Assembly: GCF_019880225.1 (NCBI RefSeq)
Contig: NZ_CP082284.1
Location: 310,001-374,000, forward strand
Reading direction: 5' to 3'
DNA: 64,000 nt
DNA from: Halobaculum rubrum
GTDB taxonomy: Archaea; Halobacteriota; Halobacteria; Halobacteriales; Haloferacaceae
The position numbers were made by a program, and so were the translations under genes. The notes under the pieces were generated by a model that was not told the origin of the DNA, searched no databases, and was given only the letters and a program-made list of their open reading frames with translations. Positions 6,982 to 14,726 of this stretch are shown here, piece after piece. Position 1 is the stretch's first letter. Each line of letters starts with the position of its first letter.

Positions 6982-9189
6982 ATGGTACTCGCGATAGACT
7001 ACGACAACGATTCCGTTACCGAATGGCGACTTACAGCGGACGGAGTGGAGCGGACAGTCGTCGACGACTACCGGCCTACTCTGTTCGTCGGATCCCCAGT
7101 CTCCGAGCTATACGGCCGGGACGGCGGCCCGAACCCGGAGCCGAAGCTGGCGAGACGCGGCGCTATCCCTGAATCACTTCGTGACCTCCGGTCGTTCCTC
7201 GACGGACAAGACGCGGTCGCGGATCTGACGATCGACGTGTGGCGGCAGACGTTCCGGTCGAGCGCGCGGCCGGTCCTCCGTGTTGATTGTCGACGGATCG
7301 AGGACATCCGATCGGTCGCGCGCCGGATCCACCAATTCGGAGATCCCGACGCCTATACCTGCTACAACGTCGATCTCACGCGGCAATTACGCTACACCCT
7401 CGAAACCGATACCGAGGCGGCCCCCGATACCTCGATTCGGGACCTCCGCACTCTCCGTATCCAGTTCCCGGCTCACGAGTCGGATCACTCGGCGCTGAGT
7501 CAGCTCCGGGTCAACGGAGAACAAGTCGGGTCTTCCCCACGAGAGGTCGTGGAGGCCGTCGAACAGCGCGTTTCATCTGTCGATCCCGATGTTCTAATCG
7601 TCGATACGGCCCGCGTGGTTCCGTTGCTGTTCGAGGCGGCCGCGGAATACGGGCTGGAGCCGTATTCACTCGGGCGTGAATTCGGATACACACAGTTGGC
7701 CTCGGAGTCGACGTACACGAGCTACGGGAAGGTCGGTCACTCCCCGGCACGGTACTCCGTTCCCGGACGGGTCATTCTGGACCGTGCAAACACGTTCTTC
7801 TACGGCGAATCAGGGCTTGACGGGTGTCTAGACTTGGTTGAGCGTGCGGGCTTACCGTTGCAGGAACTCGGGTGGGCGTCGATTGGGCGCGTGCTGACGG
7901 CCATGCAAATCCGCGAGGCGCGGTCTCGGGGCGTCCTCGTCCCCTGGCGGGCATGGCGTCCCGAGTTCTTCCGTTCCGCCTCGACGCTGGACACCGCTGA
8001 TCGAGGCGGAACGACGCTCGCGCCGGAGGTCGGCGTTCACGAGGACGTCCACGAACTCGACTTCGCGTCGATGTACCCGAACATCATCCGCGAGTACAAC
8101 ATCTCGCCGGAGACGGTCCGTTGTGGCTGTTGTGACAACGATGCGGTCCCGAAGATCGGCTACTCCATCTGCGAGCGAGACGGCTATCTCCCGGACGTTC
8201 TCGGGCCACTCATCGACGGGCGGAGCGATATCAAACGGCGGATCCGCGAGACGAACGATCCCGATGAACGGGCGACGCTGGAGGCCCGTTCCTCCGCGAT
8301 CAAGTGGATTCTCGTGTCTTGCTTCGGATATCAGGGGTTCTCGAACGCCAAGTTCGGGCGTATCGAGTGCCACGAGTCGATCAACGCCTTCGCTCGCGAG
8401 ATCCTACTGGATGCGAAAGCCGCACTCGAAGAAGGTGGCTGGCGTGTGCTTCACGGGATCGTTGATTCGATCTGGGTGACGCCCGCACCCGAGGTCGCCG
8501 AGAGCGACAGACGGTCGCTCGACGACATCGCCGCGGAGGTGTCCGGGGAGACACAGATCGAGTTGGAGTATGAGGGTGCGTTCGACTGGGTCGCGTTCTG
8601 TCCACGTCGCGGCGGCGACGGCGGGGCACTGACACGGTACTTCGGCCGGCGACGGGGCGTCGAGTATCCCGACGACGGGCTCGGAGACGCGGTGAAGACA
8701 CGCGGGATCGAGTCGCGACAGGACGACACCCCGGCATGGATCGCGCAGCTCCAGTCGACGCTGATTCGGACCCTCGACCGGACCCACGACGTGGAGGCGG
8801 TCGTGTCGAAACTCGCGTCGGCGCTCGGTCGACTGGAGCGCGAGGAGCTCCCGCCGACGGACCTTCTCATCACACAGCGCGTGTCGAAGCGGGCCGAACA
8901 GTACCGTCACGAGACGGTGACGGTCGCCGCGCTCAAGCGCGCGAAGTGGAAGAACTGTGCGTTAGCGCCGGGACAGCGCGTCGAGTATCTGGTGTTCGAC
9001 GACGCCGCCCACGGGCTGGGGCGGGTCCGGTTAAGTCACGAGGAGTTGCGGTCCTACGATACCGGCTGGTATCGCAAGCAAGCGATCCGGGCCGCCGAAA
9101 GTGTGTTGTCACCGCTCGGGTGGGACCGTGAGCGGATCCGGCGGTCCCTGTCGGGGTATTCGGACAGCCGACTTTCGGCATACGAATAG
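6982..9189 (+). CDS. Divergent family-B DNA polymerase (PolB2-like)
   Basis: A 735-residue polymerase. Motif A is ELDFASMYPNII (358-369) with the catalytic Asp at 360. Motif B is KWILVSCFGYQG (441-452). Motif C reads HGIVDSIW (491-498) in place of the usual DTDS, so the first Asp is Ile while the key second Asp (D495) remains. The N-terminal exonuclease region lacks the usual DIE motif and keeps only an Exo-II-like VLIVDTARVVPLLF, so proofreading is probably absent. A pair of Cys residues (CGCC) follows motif A. It is much shorter than replicative PolB1 and is third in a three-gene operon. A translesion or accessory polymerase is the likeliest role; loss of activity is possible. Confidence 0.8.
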   Translation: MVLAIDYDNDSVTEWRLTADGVERTVVDDYRPTLFVGSPVSELYGRDGGPNPEPKLARRGAIPESLRDLRSFLDGQDAVADLTIDVWRQTFRSSARPVLRVDCRRIEDIRSVARRIHQFGDPDAYTCYNVDLTRQLRYTLETDTEAAPDTSIRDLRTLRIQFPAHESDHSALSQLRVNGEQVGSSPREVVEAVEQRVSSVDPDVLIVDTARVVPLLFEAAAEYGLEPYSLGREFGYTQLASESTYTSYGKVGHSPARYSVPGRVILDRANTFFYGESGLDGCLDLVERAGLPLQELGWASIGRVLTAMQIREARSRGVLVPWRAWRPEFFRSASTLDTADRGGTTLAPEVGVHEDVHELDFASMYPNIIREYNISPETVRCGCCDNDAVPKIGYSICERDGYLPDVLGPLIDGRSDIKRRIRETNDPDERATLEARSSAIKWILVSCFGYQGFSNAKFGRIECHESINAFAREILLDAKAALEEGGWRVLHGIVDSIWVTPAPEVAESDRRSLDDIAAEVSGETQIELEYEGAFDWVAFCPRRGGDGGALTRYFGRRRGVEYPDDGLGDAVKTRGIESRQDDTPAWIAQLQSTLIRTLDRTHDVEAVVSKLASALGRLEREELPPTDLLITQRVSKRAEQYRHETVTVAALKRAKWKNCALAPGQRVEYLVFDDAAHGLGRVRLSHEELRSYDTGWYRKQAIRAAESVLSPLGWDRERIRRSLSGYSDSRLSAYE

Positions 9190-9191
9190 AA

Positions 9192-9238
9192 TGTGTGCAT
9201 ATCGAAGTTCTTCGTGACATTGGCGCGTAGGGTCGGGA
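9192..9238 (+). repeat. Dispersed cassette-boundary repeat, copy 3 (shortened)
   Basis: Starts 3 nt after the polymerase stop. Only one GTGCAT half-site is left, joined directly to ATCGAAG. The core GTGACATTGGCG at 9214-9225 is intact, but the following CCCCGTGG segment has diverged. It resembles a copy that has lost one half-site. Confidence 0.7.
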
Positions 9239-9292
9239 GTATGAGACTCATGACCTGGTACGAACAACACGTGAGCGTGTAGGACTAGAAGA

Positions 9293-9445
9293 GTGCGAGC
9301 CGTGTGGCCCCAGCCGTGGGCGCGGGCCGCTGGGGTCGGGCACAAGACCGAGGTGACGGCGGTGGTGCACGTGCCCACCGGCGCGATGGTGTCTCTGCCG
9401 CCGGAGCTATCGCTGGAGGAATTCTTGGCTGCAATTGAGGTCTGA
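9293..9445 (+). CDS. Small hypothetical protein or gene remnant
   Basis: A 50-codon frame with a GTG start and TGA stop. Its C-terminal half (VPTGAMVSLPPELSLEEF) reads like natural coding sequence, whereas the N-terminal half is Trp/Arg-rich and less convincing. It may be the 3' remnant of a longer gene cut when repeat copy 3 or its cassette was inserted. I cannot assign a family. Confidence 0.25.
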   Translation: MRAVWPQPWARAAGVGHKTEVTAVVHVPTGAMVSLPPELSLEEFLAAIEV

Positions 9446-9503
9446 GAGGACCGCTGTCAGTATGTGGACAAAGTACTTACCTGTCAATCAGGTGGGTGCC
9501 AGT

Positions 9504-9779
9504 ATGCCCTCGCTGGGTTCCCTGAGTCCCAAAACACTCCTTGCACTGGGGTGTGCTGTGTTCGCCGCAATCACGATCGGGATGCCACTGTCGAGTGCAC
9601 GGAACGAAGCGGCGGCGCCGCTCCTTGGTAAATGCCCCGCTGCCTTAGGAATCTTGGCGTCTGAGCCCAGCTTAGGTTCGCTTCAAGCGTTCATTGGCTG
9701 CTCGGTTGGGGCAATGATACTAGTGGGAATCACGGGAACCTTGGGTGTAGGTCTGACCGTATTCAAATCCATGAGATAG
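9504..9779 (+). CDS. Small two-helix membrane protein
   Basis: Starting from ATG 9504 this encodes 91 residues with two hydrophobic stretches (KTLLALGCAVFAAITIGM and VGAMILVGITGTLGVGLTVF) joined by a loop with two Cys. An AT-containing element near 9473 is about 28 nt upstream, which supports this leaderless start; ATG 9462 is the other candidate. It is the only plus-strand gene of the third cassette. The function is unknown. Confidence 0.5.
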   Translation: MPSLGSLSPKTLLALGCAVFAAITIGMPLSSARNEAAAPLLGKCPAALGILASEPSLGSLQAFIGCSVGAMILVGITGTLGVGLTVFKSMR

Positions 9780-9875
9780 TCTAGCAGATTTCAAAAACCA
9801 CAAGATCTCATATAATTGGATATCAAGATAGGCTCATCGGAACACGATGTCATTCTATTTCCAAGCTAAATATTT

Positions 9876-11206
9876 CTACTCTGAGAAAACTTCCCTCAAC
9901 AAAGCTATCTCCATATCATAAAGAGTATGTTTGAACTTGTCTCTCTTATGTACTCTCGTACCTTCTTCATCAACGTACTGTTGTGCCGATTTCAACGCTG
10001 AGGCGACTTGCGGAATCTTATCCAGTATCTCCGCTTTCGATGCAGTCCCTAAGTCAATACTGACAGACGTGTCATCAAAAGCTACACGATGCTTCCGTTC
10101 GTTCATCAGGAAATCAGCTCTGTTCACGGCTGAGTTAGAGATCTTCGATTGCATCGTCTCAATCTTACCAGATGTCCCAAATCCACTCAGTGAAGTACTC
10201 TCAATGAACTGTTCATATTCATCTCTATCTCCCCTCATAAATAACAGCTCACAGGCTGTCTTGGAATTACTGGCTTTACGGCCGATATTTGAGAGTGTTT
10301 CTAAGATACTTGGGTATTCTGCAAGTTCAATCCAGTATGATCCTGTAAGGCCGTACTCAATAGACGATGCCACTAGAAACTCTGCAGCCTCATCGTCAAT
10401 ATTCAATTCAGAAGACCGATTATAATAACTCCACAGAGGGTGTCGAGCGATACGGTATGACGGCCTTTGACGCCATAGACTTATCTCGCTATTTAATTCT
10501 TCATCGCCTGTCGTAGGTGCGGTTCTAGTGAACTTCTGCTCCACTGCTACCCCCGAATCAGGATCTTCTGCAACGGGAACTCCACCGGTCGCAACCTGCT
10601 TCTTCATAGCATCAATGACCTCAGGGCCTAACTCCACGGCTTTATGAACGGAATCGAGAATGTCTTCTCGATACTTCTCAATTCGATATTGTAGCATCTC
10701 CTCAACGTCTTCCCTGTTTGCGATTTTTTCCCCGAGCCAGATCTAAGATAGATCTCTCCGTTTCTCAGATGTGTCGTGCTATCTTCTTGGATTTCCTTGC
10801 TGACTACCGCGGGAGGCTCAGCTACCTGTGATATTTGAATGGCAGCGAACCTTTTCCCATCATTCTCGAATGTATGAATCGAGAAGTCAGGACTAGGCGA
10901 GAGATGGCTGGTTACTGTCTCTTGTAAGTTTGATTCGTCCATGTCGAACAAGTGCTTTCTACTATCACCTTCGTCACCTACCTTGCTTTCTGTGATACCA
11001 ATGAGGTCACCCCCGTCGGTTACACCTACCAGAATGTATCGGGGAGACCTTGTGTGGACCGTGTTTGCAATAGAGGCGATATCCTTGATGAATTCGGCTT
11101 TCTGATAGAGGACGCCACCAACGAAATAGTCCTCTTTGAAATCAATCCAATCCTGCTCATCAGCTCCTACTTCAGTTAGCAGTTCGGTGAAGTCTTCCTT
11201 ATTCAT
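9876..11206 (-). pseudogene. AlbA_2 (Schlafen-type) domain protein with a frameshift
   Basis: Two overlapping frames encode one protein of about 444 residues. The first (from ATG 11206) carries an AlbA_2 domain: DWIDFKEDYF, then IASIANTVHTRSPRYILVGV and GDLIGI, the usual order for nucleic-acid-binding AlbA_2/Schlafen proteins. It continues to GEIYLRSGSG, normally just before the C-terminal part. The second frame carries on naturally from EKIANREDVEEMLQYRIEKY down to 9876. The switch lies at a GGGGAAAAAA run near 10722-10732 and needs a -1 step or one restored base. It may be a broken gene, a sequencing error or programmed slippage. The gene is AT-rich and sits in the third cassette. Confidence 0.7.
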
Positions 11207-11292
11207 CAAGTAAGTCGTATCATCTACGCTGTAATTATTGTTGATATTTCTCTGGAAACCCTATCGTACACTTTCTGATAAAAATTCGGCAG

Positions 11293-11949
11293 TCAAAGAC
11301 CGTACAGATCTGCACGCTGAGTAATTGCTCGCCTGATTGTCTTCCTCCCAGCGTCAAGTTCCTGGGCTGCTGCACGCTGACTCATCTCGTCGGTCGCGAC
11401 CTGCTCCAGTACAGTAACGACGCGGTGGTAGTCGGCGCCCTCGATGAGCCGACCGTCGTCCTTCTCGAACCCGAGCGGCGCCGGTCCGTGTCGATACTCG
11501 TCGGAGTCCTGGCGCGCGGCGATCCCCTCGCGGATGTTCTGACGCTTGATCCGCGCCTCCAGCTCGCCGAACACTCCGAGCATCTGAAAGAGCGCGCGTT
11601 GATAGGGGTCTTCCTCGTCCGGTTTCATCACGAGCGACTCGGAGACGATGTGCAGCTCGACGCCGGCCTCGCGGAGTCGATCGGCGGTGCGTTCGAGGTC
11701 AGAGATCGAGCGGGCGACGCGCGACACCTCGTGGGCGATGACGGCGTCGATCTCGCCGGCTTCGGCGTCGGACATGAGCCGCTGGTAGGCGTCGCGGGCG
11801 GTGTTGGTGCCGCTCGACTTGTCGCGGTACACCTCGATGTCGGCGAGCGAGGCGCCGAGGGTGTCCTCTGCGTACTGCTGGGTTGAGGTGAGTTGGCGAT
11901 CGAGGTTCTGCTTCGCGGTGGAAACGCGGGTGTAACAAGCGACGGTCAT
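11293..11949 (-). CDS. Serine recombinase (resolvase/invertase family)
   Basis: A 218-residue resolvase-type enzyme. The catalytic Ser is in ACYTRVSTAKQNLDRQ near the N-terminus, followed by the family pattern EVYRDKSSGTNTARDAYQRL, AVIAHEVSRVARS and FGELEARIKRQNIREG. The C-terminal HTH (MSQRAAAQELDAGRKTIRRA) would bind recombination sites. Such enzymes cut both strands through a 5'-phosphoserine link and resolve, invert or integrate DNA. ATG 11949 is used; a GTG two codons upstream is possible. Repeat copy 4 lies about 110 nt upstream of its start, so the dispersed repeats are candidate substrates. That link is a hypothesis. Confidence 0.9.
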   Translation of the reverse strand: MTVACYTRVSTAKQNLDRQLTSTQQYAEDTLGASLADIEVYRDKSSGTNTARDAYQRLMSDAEAGEIDAVIAHEVSRVARSISDLERTADRLREAGVELHIVSESLVMKPDEEDPYQRALFQMLGVFGELEARIKRQNIREGIAARQDSDEYRHGPAPLGFEKDDGRLIEGADYHRVVTVLEQVATDEMSQRAAAQELDAGRKTIRRAITQRADLYGL

Positions 11950-12057
11950 GCCCACCGCTACGCTGTCTTAATGTCTAGTCTTTACGCCCAGTCTGGGCAG
12001 GTACTACAGTATTGATCTCAGGTGAGAATGGTCAGGCCGGTATCCACGCTCACCGCA

Positions 12058-12121
12058 AGTGTGCATACAATCTACGTGCATACATCGAAGATTCCCGTGA
12101 CATTGGCGTGCGACCCCGTGA
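12058..12121 (+). repeat. Dispersed cassette-boundary repeat, copy 4
   Basis: A full-length copy with two GTGCATAC octamers 15 nt apart, the invariant GTGACATTGGCG at 12097-12108 and the CCCGTG pair. Its ATCGAAGATT segment is shared with copy 3 rather than with copies 1 and 2. It lies between the serine recombinase start and the HTH regulator. Confidence 0.85.
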
Positions 12122-12236
12122 TGCAGTTGATGTCGGACCCTCTGGTTGAGCCGTTCTGAGTAATTGGCTGCGATAGGAAAAGTACACTAAAACTGAGCCG
12201 CTTGCATAAGAGCAGCCTCAGATTTTAAACCAGTTC

Positions 12237-12662
12237 TTAGTCTGTAGCAGTAGAGTCCTCTTGTCTCAACTCTCGCCCAATCTTTTTCTCTATTCTCTTA
12301 ATATTAGTTTGGACGTTACCGGGAGAGTACCCGATCATTCGAGCGATTTCGGTTTGACCATATCCTCCCTCCTCATAGAGATATCGGATAATCGCCTGTG
12401 TCGGACTTAGATCGCCTCGGAACGCTAATTTGCTTATAGGGACCGGTGATCTACTTCTAACCGTCTTGTTTCTACCCGAATTATCGATGTCAACGAGATA
12501 TTTGGTGGCAAGTTCTGACATCGCATCGCGTAATTCGGAATTATCGCCGTCGATTTTATCTACTACTTCTGATAGTTTCATTTCTCCTCCTTGCTCAAGA
12601 GTTTCAAGAATTTTTTTCTGCAAGTCGGCGCTGGCCATCAATCCTTTTTCGTTCATCGACAT
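12237..12662 (-). CDS. Winged-HTH regulator, probable controller of the restriction-modification locus
   Basis: A 141-residue protein with two predicted HTH units: an N-terminal winged helix (DLQKKILETLEQGGEMKLSE through YLVDIDN) and a C-terminal sigma-like HTH (GYGQTEIARMIGYSPGNVQT) that ends in a basic helix. It is transcribed away from the methyltransferase/McrBC operon. The short divergent gap contains a perfect palindrome (12684-12698). By analogy with controller proteins of restriction-modification systems, it may time methyltransferase and nuclease expression. ATG 12662 is used; ATG 12656 is also possible. Confidence 0.75.
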   Translation of the reverse strand: MSMNEKGLMASADLQKKILETLEQGGEMKLSEVVDKIDGDNSELRDAMSELATKYLVDIDNSGRNKTVRSRSPVPISKLAFRGDLSPTQAIIRYLYEEGGYGQTEIARMIGYSPGNVQTNIKRIEKKIGRELRQEDSTATD

Positions 12663-12683
12663 CAAAGGAACTACCTACTAAGA

Positions 12684-12698
12684 TACCACATTGTGGTA
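12684..12698. promoter_or_regulatory. Palindromic operator candidate
   Basis: TACCAC-ATT-GTGGTA is a perfect inverted repeat with 6-nt arms and a 3-nt centre. It sits 22 nt before the regulator start and about 50 nt before the small ORF that opens the methyltransferase operon. The position between divergent genes makes it the natural binding site for the winged-HTH protein. Confidence 0.6.
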
Positions 12699-12746
12699 AG
12701 AGTTAATGCGAGGCAGCGAGTAGCCAGGCTCACTTGGGAGAGAAAA

Positions 12747-12917
12747 ATGACTGAGAGATGGAAAATAGAACTAACGGAGGCGATAAAACAAATCGCGGAA
12801 GAGTTGCCGAGACTCACCGCGGAACTACGGGACCTCAACTGTCGGCCAGATGCCGAAAACCAGCTGGGGCAAACCGAAAACGACACCACTGACTCTCCCA
12901 TTCGAGGAGATAACTAA
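12747..12917 (+). CDS. Small helical protein opening the methyltransferase operon
   Basis: A 56-residue protein (MTERWKIELTEAIKQIAEEL then a polar tail) predicted as a single amphipathic helix with a disordered end. A Shine-Dalgarno-like GGGAG lies 5-6 nt before the ATG, and the stop is 3 nt before the methyltransferase start, so the two are co-translated. It may be an accessory or antitoxin-like subunit. No family is recognised. Confidence 0.6.
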   Translation: MTERWKIELTEAIKQIAEELPRLTAELRDLNCRPDAENQLGQTENDTTDSPIRGDN

Positions 12918-12920
12918 TAC

Positions 12921-14603
12921 ATGGCTGAAAAGGACGACTCTCGAAATATCAAACCACGCTCAGATATTCCTGCAAGTGCTGATGAAATCATTGCTGGCGC
13001 TCCTGATCAGAATCTCAGCACCGATATCGCTGCTAATATTGTTGGAATGCGGAGCGCTCACTTCAGAAAGATCGTTCGAGAGGGGCTCGGTGGGACTATC
13101 GGAAAGACGACCTCCTTCGAGACATTAGCGAAAGTATATGCACGGTCCCGACCTTCACCTTCTGTTCTCACAGACAAGCACTTCACCACGGAGGAGGGTC
13201 AAACGGGCCTAATCGACTTGGTCGAATATCTTGAAGATCCGGCCGACCCACCGAATCAAAGCAGATGGTCTTCAGACGAATTTGAGACCAACCAGATTTT
13301 CCTTGGTTCCGTTTTCGATCATTTCTCACAGATCCCGTTGAACTCCATCCAATCTGTGATTACATCTCCCCCCTACTGGGGAATGAGAGTTTATTCAGAG
13401 GAGTTTGAGGTTCAGTGGTCAGACGGAACGGAGGTACCGTTTGGTGGGGAACAAACACCAGAAGATTACATTCGACACACTCTTGAGCTTTTCCTCCGAC
13501 TCAGACCAATTCTTACTGATTCAGCAACTATCTGGTGGAATGTAGGAGATGTTTATAACACCAGAACAGAAATCAGGGAAACTTCGATGGATCGGAAAAA
13601 AGCGGTCGTTAACAACGAAGAGCGCTCTTGGGCGAATCTGGATGCGAAGCGTGATTCATACGGACATGAATACCTAAAAGATAAAGACCTCACGCTGATC
13701 CCATTTCGAATCGCACAGGGATTGCAGCGGTGTGGGTTTTATGCCCGATCTGTAATCACCTGGAGAAAAGAGAAAGTCGTCCCTGAAACAGTCAGCGATC
13801 GACCCACGACTGGGCACGAAAATCTGCTACTAATAAGCAATTCGAGTACTTACCAATTCAATGAGAAAAGGTGGAGAGAGGAAGAGAGAAAATCATTCGG
13901 AGGGCGTTCTCGACACGAAAATAAAGATCTGAGGACTGTATGGGAACTGGATCACATTAAAGGCGGGTTGAAGGAACAAGAAGCCGCGATTATCGACGAG
14001 CTGGGCAATATAATGGATGTCCTGTCAGAGACGAACAAAAAGGACACCTCAGAGATGTTACCGGCGGAAACAGAGAAGCAACTTCAAGAGCGGCTGAAAC
14101 AATTATTGGCCTTGCTCGCGGAAGAACGAGATAGCATTCAGCAATCGATACTGGATCCAGAAGAGCACGAAGTCGTCGCTAAACGGGATTCCCCGAACCA
14201 CTTCTCAGAGGGAAGTGAATTAGAACGAAGCCCCTCTAACCAAGACCTGAGAAGAGGTCCGCCCGTCTGGTCTATGCCTGTTGCTGATGGGAAATATAAG
14301 CACGCAGCACCTTTCCCAGTTCAGTTACCAGCTCGATGCATCTTATTGAGCATTGCAAGGAGTGCTTCCGGGGATTCCGACCAAGAAGTAGTATATGACC
14401 CCTTCATGGGTTCAGGAACGACTGCTGTGGCGGCAGAGAATATCAAAAGACTGGACAGCGGATTTAACTTCTCTTGGATAGGGTCAGAAATCGTTCCTAA
14501 GTACAAGAAACTCGCGGAGGACCGTATCAGCCAGATGAGAACAGATGAAGACCCAGATGAATGGATCACGATCGATCAGACTACGATGAAGGACTTCAGT
14601 TGA
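12921..14603 (+). CDS. Beta-class DNA methyltransferase with N-terminal HTH
   Basis: A 560-residue methyltransferase. The catalytic motif TSPPYWG (148-154) precedes the AdoMet motif DPFMGSGTTAV (about 493-503), which is the beta-class order. The SPPY form suggests N4-cytosine methylation, with N6-adenine not excluded. Residues 20-75 look like a helix-turn-helix (SADEIIAGAP through GMRSAHFRKIVREGLG). A long helical insert (about 340-430) may hold sequence specificity. It lies between the small helical protein and the McrB-like gene and probably protects host DNA from the linked nuclease. Its AT-rich, non-halophile codon use suggests recent transfer. Confidence 0.88.
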   Translation: MAEKDDSRNIKPRSDIPASADEIIAGAPDQNLSTDIAANIVGMRSAHFRKIVREGLGGTIGKTTSFETLAKVYARSRPSPSVLTDKHFTTEEGQTGLIDLVEYLEDPADPPNQSRWSSDEFETNQIFLGSVFDHFSQIPLNSIQSVITSPPYWGMRVYSEEFEVQWSDGTEVPFGGEQTPEDYIRHTLELFLRLRPILTDSATIWWNVGDVYNTRTEIRETSMDRKKAVVNNEERSWANLDAKRDSYGHEYLKDKDLTLIPFRIAQGLQRCGFYARSVITWRKEKVVPETVSDRPTTGHENLLLISNSSTYQFNEKRWREEERKSFGGRSRHENKDLRTVWELDHIKGGLKEQEAAIIDELGNIMDVLSETNKKDTSEMLPAETEKQLQERLKQLLALLAEERDSIQQSILDPEEHEVVAKRDSPNHFSEGSELERSPSNQDLRRGPPVWSMPVADGKYKHAAPFPVQLPARCILLSIARSASGDSDQEVVYDPFMGSGTTAVAAENIKRLDSGFNFSWIGSEIVPKYKKLAEDRISQMRTDEDPDEWITIDQTTMKDFS

Positions 14604-14726
14604 GGAGATAGAAGCATATTTTTATTCTACAATATAGCTCCGGAATTAGTATAGGCATCTCACCGTATCCTTGAGCATCGGTTCGAAAGAACCAGGTCCC
14701 CACAAAGAAAGGAACCAGGAAGACGG

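Noticed and set aside
681-12121. Reading the GTGCATAC repeats as a CRISPR array
   Set aside because: Copies are 2.8-4.4 kb apart with genes between them, there are no short regular spacers, and no cas genes are present.
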